DNA of 11,687 nt from Candidatus Bathyarchaeota archaeon (GCA_030608925.1 JAUWDF010000008.1:1-11687), one strand, 5' to 3'; numbered from the stretch's first letter, positions 1 to 7,362 are shown. Made by a program: numbers and translations. Notes: generated from the sequence alone by a model not told the origin.

Positions 1-57
1 GTGTTTCTGGATGGTATTTACGTATACGAACGTGTTGAGGGAATGAGCCTTGACTAG
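1..57 (+). CDS. rpl6: Ribosomal protein uL6 (L6), C-terminal end only
   Basis: Frame 1 is open from the left edge and stops with TAG at 55-57, giving 18 residues that begin VFLDGIYVYERVEG. The pattern F-x-DGIYV near the C terminus is typical of archaeal uL6, a protein of the large subunit near the factor-binding site. uL6 directly precedes eL32 in archaeal ribosomal operons, and the next gene here is eL32, so context and residues agree. The stop codon overlaps the eL32 start by eight bases. Only the tail is visible, so identity rests on a short match plus gene order. Confidence 0.8.
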   Translation: MFLDGIYVYERVEGMSLD

Positions 58-568
58 AAGAACAGCAGCAATCGAAGCCATAAAGTTACGGAAAACCGTG
101 AAGGCTAACAAGCCGAGATTTAGGCGTCATGAGAGCTGGCGCTATAAACGTCTGAAGGAAAACTGGAGAAAACCACGTGGTTTGGATAACAGAGTGCGAC
201 GGAAAATTAAAGGCTGGCCCAAATCTGTGAATGTTGGATATGGTGGACCTCGAATAGCCAGAGGACTCCATCCATCTGGATACAAGGAAGTTCTGGTTCA
301 TACACCCGATGAAGTCACACGAGTAGATCCGAAAGAACAAGCAATTAGAATAGCCCATCAAGTGGGGATGAGAAAGCGAATTCAAATAACATCAATAGCG
401 AAAGACCGAGAAGTATATGTTTTGAACCCAATTGTCAAGAGAGAAGTTGAAGAAGAGGAAAAAATCGAAGAAGCCCTTTCAGAAGCTGAAGAATCAAAGG
501 AAGAGGAAGATGAGAAACAACAACGCGTAGAAAACGAGAAGGGCGCGAAGGGAGTTGACGTTAAGTGA
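50..568 (+). CDS. rpl32e: Ribosomal protein eL32 (L32e) with acidic C-terminal tail
   Basis: Structural protein of the large ribosomal subunit, found in archaea and eukaryotes but not bacteria. The family core lies at residues about 20-130: a basic stretch with PRFRRHESWRYKRL, WRKPRGLDNRVRRKIKGWP, then GYGGPRIARGLHPSGYKEV. The start is TTG at 50, overlapping the uL6 stop, with GAGGG at 37-41 upstream as a possible ribosome-binding site. At 172 residues it is longer than many archaeal homologues. The excess is a strongly acidic tail (about residues 132-156, nearly all E, D, S and K), which is unusual for an RNA-binding ribosomal protein. The stop TGA overlaps the GTG start of eL19. Confidence 0.95.
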   Translation: MTRRTAAIEAIKLRKTVKANKPRFRRHESWRYKRLKENWRKPRGLDNRVRRKIKGWPKSVNVGYGGPRIARGLHPSGYKEVLVHTPDEVTRVDPKEQAIRIAHQVGMRKRIQITSIAKDREVYVLNPIVKREVEEEEKIEEALSEAEESKEEEDEKQQRVENEKGAKGVDVK

Positions 569-1008
569 GCCTGAAAAGCCAACGTCGTTTAGCAGCTGAG
601 ATCCTCAAGGTAGGACGAAATCGGATTTGGATAGATCCTGAAAGAATAGATGATGTTGAGATAGCGATTACGCGAGATGAATTAAGGAAGCTAATCCATG
701 AAAGAGTCATACAGCCAAAACCTGTCACTGGAGTGAATAGATCAAATGCACGCATTCTCCATTTGAAGAAGAAGAAAGGTCTAAGACAAGGTCCAGGGAA
801 AAGGAGTAAGTCGAGACGCTCGAAGAAAGAGATCTGGATGATGAGGATTCGAGCGATGCGAAGGAGACTGCGCGAGCTAAAAGAACAACGAATCATAACA
901 CAAAGCACATACCGCCAGTTCTATAAGAAGGCTGGAAGTGGTGTTTTCGAATCAAATGCCGAAATTGAACGCCGAATAAAAGCTAGTAATTTGTGGAGGA
1001 CCCGTTGA
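565..1008 (+). CDS. rpl19e: Ribosomal protein eL19 (L19e)
   Basis: Large-subunit protein specific to archaea and eukaryotes, helical and very basic. The N-terminal signature SLKSQRRLAAEILKVGRNRI and the later basic run KKKKGLRQGPGKRSKSR are characteristic of the family; the C-terminal helices (about residues 80-147) are rich in R and K. Its 147 residues fit the usual archaeal length. The start is GTG at 565, which overlaps the eL32 stop (GTGA), and its own stop overlaps the uL18 start (TGATG), so expression is probably by translational coupling within the operon. Confidence 0.96.
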   Translation: MSLKSQRRLAAEILKVGRNRIWIDPERIDDVEIAITRDELRKLIHERVIQPKPVTGVNRSNARILHLKKKKGLRQGPGKRSKSRRSKKEIWMMRIRAMRRRLRELKEQRIITQSTYRQFYKKAGSGVFESNAEIERRIKASNLWRTR

Positions 1009-1673
1009 TGGCAAAAGGGCCTTCGTATCGTCTCCCATTTCGACGACGTCGAGAAGGAAAAACAGACTATAAAGCGAGAAGAGCAATGATAATATCGAGG
1101 CTCCCCCGTGTGGTGGTACGAGGGTCCCTCAAACATATGAACGTCCAACTTGTGGACGCAACCTCCAAGGGAGACGAAGTTATCGCATCAGCAAACTCGC
1201 AAGAACTCCAAAAATATGGTTGGAAAGCAGGGTGTGGGAACTTACCCTCAGCCTATTTAACAGGACTACTCTGTGGAAAAAAAGCAGTTAATAAAAAAGT
1301 GAAAAAAGCAGTAGCGGATATAGGATTGCATCAACCTACAAAAGGCGCACGGGTATTTGCATCGATAAAAGGTGTGATAGATGCAGGCGTTGACGTTCCT
1401 CACAAAACAAGGAAATTTCCACCAGAAGAGAGACTAACGGGACAGCACATCGTTGACTACGCTAAGGCTTTTGCCACCTCAAACGCTGAGTTGTATGAGA
1501 AACATTTCTCCAAGTACATCAAAGCCAAAATCTCCCCTGAAAAACTCGTGGAACACTTCAAAATTACAAAGGAAAAAATCACCGCGCCACCACGAAAAGA
1601 AAAGGCAAAGAAAAAGATTTCTCCTGAGAAAAAAGTGAAACGAAAAAATAGAGGGAAAAGTGAAAAATCATGA
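1008..1673 (+). CDS. rpl18: Ribosomal protein uL18 (L18), 5S rRNA-binding
   Basis: Binds 5S rRNA and helps anchor it in the central protuberance of the large subunit. The N terminus MAKGPSYRLPFRRRREGKTD is the archaeal/eukaryotic uL18 pattern, followed by the alpha/beta core (about residues 30-125) with RLPRVVVRGS and GWKAGCGNLPSAYLTG. I chose ATG at 1008, not the in-frame GTG at 993, because GGAGG at 995-999 is an ideal ribosome-binding site for 1008 and the family begins at this Met. The protein is 221 residues. The last 30 or so form a lysine-rich, probably disordered tail (KKKISPEKKVKRKNRGKSEK). The stop overlaps the uS5 start (ATGA). Confidence 0.96.
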   Translation: MAKGPSYRLPFRRRREGKTDYKARRAMIISRLPRVVVRGSLKHMNVQLVDATSKGDEVIASANSQELQKYGWKAGCGNLPSAYLTGLLCGKKAVNKKVKKAVADIGLHQPTKGARVFASIKGVIDAGVDVPHKTRKFPPEERLTGQHIVDYAKAFATSNAELYEKHFSKYIKAKISPEKLVEHFKITKEKITAPPRKEKAKKKISPEKKVKRKNRGKSEKS

Positions 1674-2335
1674 GACGGGGACGGAGACGCTCACGACCAC
1701 GAAGAAGATCAGTTAGGAGACCAGATGAAACATGGATACCAAAAACCAGTCTAGGCAAGATGATCAAAGAAGGTAGAATATCGTCCATGGAGGAAGTTTT
1801 CATGGAAGGGTTGAAAATTCGAGAACAGGAGATTGTGGATCTTCTGCTTCCGGACCTGCAGGAAGAGGTTATTGACATAAATCTTGTGCAGAAACAGACT
1901 GATGCGGGTGAAAGATCTCGATTTAGGGCAATTGTAGCTGTTGGCAGCCGTGATGGATATATAGGACTTGGTAATGGAAAGGCAAAGCAAGTACGCACAG
2001 CAATTGAAAAGGCTGCCACCAACGCAAGATTGAACATAACTTTTGTGCGAAGAGGCTGTGGAAGCTGGGAGTGTGGGTGTGGAAGGCAACACTCTTTGCC
2101 ATTCAAAACAAAAGGTAAAAGTAGTGGTGTACAAATTATGCTGCTTCCAGGACCTAGAGGCTTGGGGCTAGTGGCAAGTGAAACAGCTAAGGTTATTCTT
2201 AGCCTTGCTGGAGTAAAAGATTGCTGGACTAGAAGCTTTGGCTCAACAAGAACAATTCCTTCCTTTGCCTATGCAGTTTTTGACGCACTCAAGAAGACCT
2301 ACAGCCTGATCACTCCCGAAGAATGGGTGAGATGA
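1670..2335 (+). CDS. rps5: Ribosomal protein uS5 (S5)
   Basis: Small-subunit protein at the mRNA entry channel that contributes to decoding accuracy. After an arginine-rich N terminus (MRRGRRRSRPRRRSVRR), the N-terminal double-stranded-RNA-binding-like domain spans about residues 55-120, with FRAIVAVGSRDGYIGLGNGK. A cysteine-rich patch RRGCGSWECGCGRQHSLPF (C130, C135, C137) matches the form seen in archaeal and eukaryotic homologues. The C-terminal domain has LLPGPRGLGLVASETAK and ends near TPEEWVR. Length 221 residues is normal for archaea. The start overlaps the uL18 stop by four bases, and uL30 follows one base after the stop. Confidence 0.97.
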   Translation: MRRGRRRSRPRRRSVRRPDETWIPKTSLGKMIKEGRISSMEEVFMEGLKIREQEIVDLLLPDLQEEVIDINLVQKQTDAGERSRFRAIVAVGSRDGYIGLGNGKAKQVRTAIEKAATNARLNITFVRRGCGSWECGCGRQHSLPFKTKGKSSGVQIMLLPGPRGLGLVASETAKVILSLAGVKDCWTRSFGSTRTIPSFAYAVFDALKKTYSLITPEEWVR

Positions 2336-2336
2336 A

Positions 2337-2816
2337 ATGAAAAGTAAACACAAATGCTTAACGGTTGTACGCGTCAGAGGAGTAGGTGATGCATCACCTG
2401 AAATAGAAAAAACGCTCGAAATCCTACACCTGAATAGAAACTGTCACATAACGTTAGTCGATGACCGACCATCCTTCCTCGGTATGCTGAAGAAACTCCA
2501 CCACTTCGTGACTTGGGGTGAAACTACAAAGGAAAGCGCTCTTCGACTGCTAAAAGAGCGAGGTCGACTTATTGGAGATAAAAAACTTGATGACAACTAT
2601 GCTCAAAAAGTTGGCTTCAAGAGCCTTGAAGAGTTGGCTGAAGCCACAGTTACGTTGACAGTCGAATTCAGACATCTACCTGAAATCAAACCAGTTTTTC
2701 GCGGACACCCTCCACGAAAGGGCTATAAGGGGAAAATAAAAAAGAGTTACACTTCAAAAGGAGTCACGGGATATCGAGGTGAAGCAATCAACTCTCTGGT
2801 AGAGAGAATGACCTAA
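2337..2816 (+). CDS. rpl30: Ribosomal protein uL30 (L30), archaeal long form
   Basis: Large-subunit protein. The N-terminal ferredoxin-like core is visible as CLTVVRVRGVGDASPEIEKT and LEILHLNRNCHITLVDDRPS, followed by GMLKKLHHFVTWGE, typical of the archaeal/eukaryotic L30 (eukaryotic L7) family. The 159-residue length reflects the C-terminal extension that the 60-residue bacterial protein lacks. The extension contains the basic segment FRGHPPRKGYKGKIKKSYTS. The gene starts one base after the uS5 stop and ends the tightly packed part of the operon: 72 bases separate it from uL15. Confidence 0.96.
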   Translation: MKSKHKCLTVVRVRGVGDASPEIEKTLEILHLNRNCHITLVDDRPSFLGMLKKLHHFVTWGETTKESALRLLKERGRLIGDKKLDDNYAQKVGFKSLEELAEATVTLTVEFRHLPEIKPVFRGHPPRKGYKGKIKKSYTSKGVTGYRGEAINSLVERMT

Positions 2817-2840
2817 GAATCGTTAGGTGACCACACAAAG

Positions 2841-2850
2841 ACTTTATGTT
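2841..2850 (+). promoter_or_regulatory. Weak TATA-like element before uL15
   Basis: The 72-base gap between uL30 and uL15 contains ACTTTATGTT, a weak archaeal TATA-like sequence about 40 bases before the uL15 ATG. It could be an internal promoter, but uL15 is just as likely read from the upstream operon. AAGTGATAA just before the start may serve as a ribosome-binding site. Confidence 0.25.
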
Positions 2851-2888
2851 AACTATTCGTCTAATCTCAAACCGAAAAGTGATAAAGA

Positions 2889-3314
2889 ATGCCACACAAA
2901 TTTCGAAAAACTCGCAAGAAACGTGGTACTAGGACAGTTGGTTACGGTAGAATAGGTCAACATAGAGGTGGAGGTCAAAGAGGAGGTCATGGGAAGGCAG
3001 GCCGCCACAAAGGTAAATGGTCCTACGTACTAAGATATGAACCAGACTATTTCAGCAAGAAAGGATTCTATTGTCCAAACCAAAAGCAAGTCAACGTAAT
3101 GAATGTAAGCGAGTTAGAGGATTTAGCAGCTATACTCTCACGAGAAAATCGCCTAGAAGAAAAGAATGGAATTCCCTTTCTGGATTTAGCTAGCTTGGGC
3201 ATTGACAAGCTCTTGGGTTTAGGCAGAATGACTAAACCTTTTTCAATAAAAGTTGCATCCTACTCAGAATCAGCCACTAGGAAAGTAGAAGAAATCGGGG
3301 GCAAAATTAACTAG
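2889..3314 (+). CDS. rpl15: Ribosomal protein uL15 (L15)
   Basis: Early-assembly protein of the large subunit. The N-terminal half is the glycine- and arginine-rich extension that threads into rRNA: KFRKTRKKRGTRTVGYGRIG then QHRGGGQRGGHGKAGRHKG. The archaeal signature YEPDYFSKKGF follows at about residues 50-60. The globular C-terminal domain includes LGIDKLLGLGRMTKPFSIKV and ends KVEEIGGKIN. Length 141 residues is usual for archaea. It lies immediately upstream of secY, as in most archaea, with a 52-base gap. Confidence 0.96.
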   Translation: MPHKFRKTRKKRGTRTVGYGRIGQHRGGGQRGGHGKAGRHKGKWSYVLRYEPDYFSKKGFYCPNQKQVNVMNVSELEDLAAILSRENRLEEKNGIPFLDLASLGIDKLLGLGRMTKPFSIKVASYSESATRKVEEIGGKIN

Positions 3315-3366
3315 TTAGGTATCCACTAGGAAATCAAACGCCGGAAAACTCAAGGGAAAGGAAAAA

Positions 3367-4860
3367 ATGGCTGGACGATTCCTCGGTTTATTCAAACCCG
3401 TTGCCCGATTCTTACCTGAAGCCACGCCTCCAAAAAGACGAGTTAGCTTCAACCAGAAGATACTATGGACTGCTCTAGCCCTCATCATTTATTTGATTAT
3501 GGCTGAAGTACCATTGTATGGATTACCTTCAGGCGAATCAGGCTTTGAGATGAGCTATATCAGAGTCATATTTGCCTCCAACCGCGGAACCCTGCTCGAG
3601 CTCGGTATTGGACCCATTGTTACTGCAGGTCTAATCCTCCAACTTCTAGCTGGCTCAGGAATGATCGGAGTGGACATGAGCAATCCTGAGGATAGAGGTC
3701 TCTTCACAACAGCCAGCAAATTCTTCTCAATTCTACTAACTGGTGTACAAGCATTTGCTTACGTCATTGGGGGAGTCTATGGAGCTCTTCCGACACCTGT
3801 GGGTATTATAATATTTCTCCAGCTACTTTTTGCAGGCATAATAATTATGTTATTAGACGAAATGGTGCAAAAGGGGTGGGGAATAGGAAGCGGAATTAGC
3901 CTCTTCATTATGGCTGGAGTAGCTCAGAGAATAATGTGGGATAGTTTCGCCTTGACCCCCGGACTAGCTGATGGAAAAAGCTACGGAATATTTCCCGCTT
4001 TGGCTCAAACTATCGGATTCGGTCAGCCCGTTTTCTCCACCGCTCTGGAATACGTTCCCTTCAACGCGACATCTGGCGCGTTAGCCCACTTCATCCCAGC
4101 TGTGGACAACGCCTTCATACGACCTCAAAATTTGCCTTCGCTGCTTGGATTCTTTACGACTATCGTGGTGTTTCTGGTCGTGATCTATGTGGAGGGTGTG
4201 AGAGTCGAGCTTCCTGTTTCCCATGCTGATTACAGAGGTTACCGTGGAAGATATCCTATCAAGTTACTCTACGTCTCAAATCTACCAGTAATTTTCGCCT
4301 CTGCACTTTTTGCCAACGTATACTTCTTCTCTCAGATAATATGGAGCAATTTCAATCAAGCCAACGCTAACTTCTTTCTAAATTTATTAGGCACATATGC
4401 CTGGGTGGGAAATCAACCACAACCAACTGGTGGTCTAGTATACTACGTAATGGCGCCCCGAAGCATTCTAGATGTCGCCTTGAATCCCATGAGAGGGATA
4501 GTTTTCGCACTGATCCTCATAGGATTCTGCATAATCTTCTCAATAACATGGCTGGAGGTGGGCGGACTTGGTCCAGCCACAGTTGCTAAACAATTGGTGG
4601 ATTCCGGCATGCACATACCAGGCTATCGAAGGTCAACCAAACCAATTGAGACAGTACTGAAAAGGTATATTCCTGTGGTGACAATCCTTGGAGGAATCAC
4701 AGTTGGAACGATAGCAGCCCTCGCAGACTTCTTTGGCGTTTTCGGGACAGGTATGGGCGTGTTACTGTCTGTGGGCATAATCTATCAATATTATCAGCAG
4801 CTAATGCAAGAACGCGTTGCAGAAATGTACCCCGCATTCAGACGCCTCTTCGGCGGCTGA
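3367..4860 (+). CDS. secY: Protein translocase subunit SecY
   Basis: Channel-forming subunit of the Sec translocon (Sec61-alpha homologue), through which proteins cross or enter the cytoplasmic membrane. The 497-residue sequence has about ten hydrophobic segments. The first (about 31-48) is followed by the plug/second-helix region with LLELGIGPIVTAGLILQLLA. The cytosolic loop around residue 288 has the conserved YRGYRGRYPIKLLYVSNLP, involved in ribosome and SecA-type partner binding. The C terminus, MQERVAEMYPAFRRLFG, is typical of archaeal SecY. A purine-rich GGGAAAGG about six bases before the ATG fits a ribosome-binding site. The expected next gene, adk, is represented only by apparent remnants. 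Confidence 0.97.
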   Translation: MAGRFLGLFKPVARFLPEATPPKRRVSFNQKILWTALALIIYLIMAEVPLYGLPSGESGFEMSYIRVIFASNRGTLLELGIGPIVTAGLILQLLAGSGMIGVDMSNPEDRGLFTTASKFFSILLTGVQAFAYVIGGVYGALPTPVGIIIFLQLLFAGIIIMLLDEMVQKGWGIGSGISLFIMAGVAQRIMWDSFALTPGLADGKSYGIFPALAQTIGFGQPVFSTALEYVPFNATSGALAHFIPAVDNAFIRPQNLPSLLGFFTTIVVFLVVIYVEGVRVELPVSHADYRGYRGRYPIKLLYVSNLPVIFASALFANVYFFSQIIWSNFNQANANFFLNLLGTYAWVGNQPQPTGGLVYYVMAPRSILDVALNPMRGIVFALILIGFCIIFSITWLEVGGLGPATVAKQLVDSGMHIPGYRRSTKPIETVLKRYIPVVTILGGITVGTIAALADFFGVFGTGMGVLLSVGIIYQYYQQLMQERVAEMYPAFRRLFGG

Positions 4861-4951
4861 AAACCTACAGATGCAGCCCAAGCCCCATGTAAGGGACACG
4901 CAAGCGTTAGGAAATCGTTGTTGCAACATCTCGTTTTGGATAAATGCCAGT

Positions 4952-5289
4952 GATATCTGCGTGATAGTTGAAGGCGTATTTGGAATTAATATTCTGACTT
5001 CGAAAGTCTTAGCTACATACTCATCTAATTAGCCTTTACATTCAAGGTGAAAAGGTTGGAGACGTCAAGGTTTGAGAAGAAAGAACATGTTTATCCGCTT
5101 AGGAATTCAGATGAAGTGTATGATGAGCCAAGAGGGGGATCCAATAGACCCATTACAGAGTCTCCTAAGGGATTAGTATCTGGATGTTTAACCACTTTGT
5201 TTTCTAGACTAATGCTCTTCTATATTTCTGACATAGGAAACCTGTGGACTTGGATGGAGTCAGAGTTTCCAAGAGGAAATAATGTTTAG
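4952..5289 (+). pseudogene. Probable remnant of archaeal adenylate kinase (adkA)
   Basis: No intact gene lies between secY and the DUF106 gene, the slot where many archaea carry adk. Three vestiges resemble archaeal AdkA in the right order. (1) At 4955-5011, ICVIVEGVFGINILTSKVL resembles a beta-strand plus P-loop (VVVVTGxPGxGKTT), with the lysine lost. (2) At 5058-5130, KVGDV, a one-base slip, then FEKKEHVYPLRNSDEVYDEP resembles the NFGDVMFExAKExGLVxxRDEMRKLP region. (3) At 5152-5208, ITESPKGLVSGCL resembles STVKTPKGYLAGLP. From memory of AdkA, P-loop to GDV should be about 90 bases (85 here). The gap between parts 2 and 3 is about 70 bases short, suggesting a deletion. The C-terminal third is not recognisable and stops interrupt the frames. 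Gene identity is inference from residual similarity and synteny. Confidence 0.55.
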
Positions 5290-5371
5290 TTTAATCTCTT
5301 AAACGCGATTAGCTAGCTCCATTTTTGATACGTGAAAGCCACTGAATTTGCATAAGTTTCCTTGAAGAATC

Positions 5372-5379
5372 TTTTTATC
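5372..5379 (+). promoter_or_regulatory. TATA box for the DUF106 gene
   Basis: TTTTTATC lies about 45 bases before the ATG at 5421. With the usual archaeal spacing of about 26 bases, transcription would start near 5402, giving a short leader of about 19 bases. A new promoter here makes sense because the upstream adk slot has decayed and coupling to secY is interrupted by 560 bases. Confidence 0.45.
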
Positions 5380-5420
5380 AGAGCTCTATAAGATATAGAG
5401 TGCTCTTGAACTAGGCAGGT

Positions 5421-5987
5421 ATGTTTGCCGTGTTATTGATTAATCTGAGCCTGATATTCGGTCTCCTTCATGCCTTCATTTATACGGGGAGTTCTGGATT
5501 CTTGAATGTTGGAGTTGGCAAAGCCTTGTTCATCGATTGGCTATTGACCCCCCAGGCTCCGGGGGCAACCGTTTTCATCCTTTTAATTTGCGTGTTTATG
5601 ACATCTCTCACCTCGGGAGTAAACCGATTGTTCAGCAAGCCTAAACAATTAAGGGCTTGGAGAAAGGAGGTCAAAGAATGGACAGACCAATTCAGAGACG
5701 CCTCGAAAAAGAAAGATCAGAAACGCATAGACAAGTTAGGAAAGCAGAAATCTAGAATAATGAAGCTACAGCAGAAAATGTCTTGGCAGTCAATGAAAGT
5801 ATCACTGCTTTTCTTCATTCCGTTCATTATCCTGTGGCAGGTCCTGTGGGGTATCTACAGTGAACCAGTTGCCTTTCTCCCAGGATTTGGTCCACTCACA
5901 ATAATTCTATGGTATTTGGCCTGCTCCATGTTTTTCAACTCATTGTTCTCACGCGCACTAGGTGTTGGTTTGGGAGCAGCTGATTGA
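5421..5987 (+). CDS. EMC3/TMCO1-like membrane insertase (DUF106 family)
   Basis: Archaeal member of the Oxa1/YidC/EMC3/TMCO1 superfamily, thought to help insert membrane proteins next to the Sec channel. The 188-residue protein has hydrophobic segments at about 3-20, 49-66, 124-145 and 158-176. Between the second and third lies a long, charged, helical coiled-coil-like cytosolic stretch (about 71-120: KPKQLRAWRKEVKEW through KLQQKMSWQSMK), the family's hallmark arrangement, followed by FFIPFIILWQVLWGIY. Its position between secY and eL34 matches conserved archaeal synteny and supports a role in membrane insertion. The start at 5421 has only a weak ribosome-binding site (GGCAGGT, directly adjacent). 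The stop lies one base before the eL34 start. Confidence 0.88.
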   Translation: MFAVLLINLSLIFGLLHAFIYTGSSGFLNVGVGKALFIDWLLTPQAPGATVFILLICVFMTSLTSGVNRLFSKPKQLRAWRKEVKEWTDQFRDASKKKDQKRIDKLGKQKSRIMKLQQKMSWQSMKVSLLFFIPFIILWQVLWGIYSEPVAFLPGFGPLTIILWYLACSMFFNSLFSRALGVGLGAAD

Positions 5988-5988
5988 T

Positions 5989-6255
5989 ATGCCACGACCA
6001 GCACTGAGAACAAGAAGTAAGAAACGAAAATCACGTGGCTTACCTGGCGGTCAACACAAGACCATATACATGGCAGAGAAAGTTTCTGGGTCAAAATGTT
6101 CAAAGTGTGGTCGTAAGCTCACTTTTCAACCCCATTCTTCTTCAGAAATCCGCAAGCTTAACAAGACCAAAAAAAGAATCAGTCGAACACACGGCGGGCA
6201 ACTATGCCCTTCTTGTCTACGTAATTTGCTGTTGCATGAATCCAGAGTCATTTAG
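5989..6255 (+). CDS. rpl34e: Ribosomal protein eL34 (L34e), zinc-ribbon type
   Basis: Large-subunit protein of archaea and eukaryotes. The start MPRPALRTRSKKRKSRGLPG matches the archaeal family, so ATG at 5989 is preferred to an in-frame upstream start at 5962 that would overlap the preceding gene. The 88 residues include two CxxC pairs (C37/C40 in CSKCGRKL and C73/C76 in CPSC), expected to bind one zinc ion. Between them is the conserved SEIRKLNKTKKRISRTHGG. It begins one base after the DUF106 stop, so the two are likely co-translated, and cmk follows 20 bases later. Confidence 0.95.
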   Translation: MPRPALRTRSKKRKSRGLPGGQHKTIYMAEKVSGSKCSKCGRKLTFQPHSSSEIRKLNKTKKRISRTHGGQLCPSCLRNLLLHESRVI

Positions 6256-6275
6256 AGTATAGGCGTTAATTCGAA

Positions 6276-6866
6276 ATGAGCGTCCATTCCTCCGCTAGGA
6301 TGGTTGTTTGTTTATCTGGAATGGCTGGATGTGGCAAGAGCACTGTTGCAAAGAAGATTGCTGAAAAATATAACTTACGTTATTTCTCTGGAGGTGACGC
6401 ATTAAAGGCTATAGCTTTGGAAATGGGCTATACTCCTCTAGACAGGGGGTGGTGGGAAAGCGAGGAAGGAATGCGATTCCTCTCGGAGCGAATGCAAGAC
6501 CCTACTTTTGACAAAAAAGTAGATGAGAAATTATTGACTTGGGCAAAAGAGAGAAATGTTGTCCTGGACAGCTGGACTATGCCTTGGCTTCTAAAAGATG
6601 GGTTCAAGATATGGCTAGTAGCATCTACAGAGGAGAGGGCTCGACGAATTGCAAATCGGGATGGAATAACCTTTGAGCATGCTCTCTCGGCTCAAAAGAA
6701 GAAAGATGCACGAACCAAGACAATCTATAAGAAACTTTATGGATTCACCTTAGGTGAAGACTTTTCCCCCTTTGATGTTGTCTTAGATGTAAACTGCTTA
6801 ACTCCAGAAGAAGTTTTTCAGACGATATCCCAAGTGATAGACAATTTTCTGAAAGCTAATGAGTGA
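6276..6866 (+). CDS. cmk: Archaeal cytidylate kinase (CMP kinase)
   Basis: Transfers the gamma-phosphate of ATP to CMP/dCMP in pyrimidine nucleotide salvage and RNA turnover. The P-loop GMAGCGKST is at residues 15-23, followed by KIAEKYNLRYFSGGDALKA, with the motif ISGG/FSGGD of the archaeal enzyme. Later motifs are VVLDSWTMPWLLKDGFKIWL and the lid segment RIANRDGITFEHAL, ending with KKLYGFTLGEDFSPFDVVLD. Length 196 residues fits the family. ATG at 6276 is given. ATG at 6300 (MVVCLSGMAGCGKST) is an equally plausible start because the family often begins at that strand. Located between eL34 and eL14 as in other archaea. Confidence 0.9.
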   Translation: MSVHSSARMVVCLSGMAGCGKSTVAKKIAEKYNLRYFSGGDALKAIALEMGYTPLDRGWWESEEGMRFLSERMQDPTFDKKVDEKLLTWAKERNVVLDSWTMPWLLKDGFKIWLVASTEERARRIANRDGITFEHALSAQKKKDARTKTIYKKLYGFTLGEDFSPFDVVLDVNCLTPEEVFQTISQVIDNFLKANE

Positions 6867-7353
6867 CTATGACTTTTAAATGCGCGAATATATAATTCTA
6901 CATGTTGAACACACTGACGAGTGCCCAGCAAATTGGGTTTCAGGCAGCCTTTTCAGGCACTTGTTACATTGCTTCAGGGATTTTCACCACTACTTTTGAA
7001 CTGTCAGCGAATACTAACTACATAAGCATTTCTAGAAGCAATAGAACGCTATCAAGGTCCTACGTATGCTTCGTTTGATTCCATATTTCCGCAAAAGCAG
7101 AAATAGCCTGACTTTGAAAACTAGGTTCTCAAAGCTTTTTGTGATATTCATTATCAACCTCTCAAAGGTTACACTAATTATTTTCTAGTCTTGTTCAGAT
7201 ATAGGTATAGTTTCAGAAATCGACACATCAGAGAAATCGACTGGTCATCTGATCACATACATGTCATAGTAGGGTTCTACCTATTTTTCCAATTAGTACA
7301 TTCGAATGTGAGAATCATGAACTACTCTCAAATCTGTGCAAGAATCCAGTTAC
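6867..7353 (+). other. Unusual non-coding or decayed stretch between cmk and eL14
   Basis: In related archaea eL14 usually follows cmk closely; here about 490 bases intervene with no convincing gene. Two short open frames exist: 6880-6999 (39 codons, MREYIILHVEHTDECPANWV...), 13 bases after cmk, and 6902-7078 (58 codons, serine/threonine-rich, start MLNTLTSAQQIGFQAAFSG). Two TATA-like elements (TTTTAAAT 6874-6881, ATATATAA 6888-6895) precede a stem (AGTGCC 6920-6925 with GGCACT 6956-6961). A terminator-like hairpin with T5 ends at 7140. It may be a small RNA gene, a leaderless small protein gene or a decayed gene; I cannot decide between them. Confidence 0.4.
7112..7140 (+). terminator. Hairpin followed by T5 (terminator-like)
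   Basis: CTTTGA (7112-7117) pairs with TCAAAG (7129-7134), and after one mismatch AAC pairs with GTT around a TAG loop; TTTTT follows at 7136-7140. The form resembles an intrinsic terminator. It lies in the cmk-eL14 gap and could end either the cmk transcript or a small RNA. Archaeal termination depends mainly on the T-run, so the hairpin may be incidental. Confidence 0.35.
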
Positions 7354-7362
7354 CTATAAATA
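7354..7362 (+). promoter_or_regulatory. TATA box for eL14
   Basis: CTATAAATA is a strong archaeal TATA box. A start about 26 bases downstream (near 7384) leaves a leader of about 20 bases that contains the GGGGGA ribosome-binding site before the eL14 ATG at 7404. This suggests eL14 is transcribed separately from cmk. Confidence 0.55.

Noticed and set aside
993..1007. GTG start extending uL18 by five residues
   Set aside because: It lies on the ribosome-binding site GGAGG that serves ATG 1008, and uL18 proteins begin MAKGP.
1579..2106. 175-codon minus-strand open frame across uL18/uS5
   Set aside because: Shadow of strongly conserved ribosomal genes on the plus strand.
5120..5126. ATGATGA resembling the C box of a C/D guide RNA
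   Set aside because: No CTGA D box lies within the usual 50-60 bases, and the sequence is better explained as part of the adk remnant.
7262..7315. Possible tRNA T-loop-like TTCGAAT near 7302
   Set aside because: It is the centre of a small palindrome (ACATTCGAATGT); no acceptor, D or anticodon stems fit around it.
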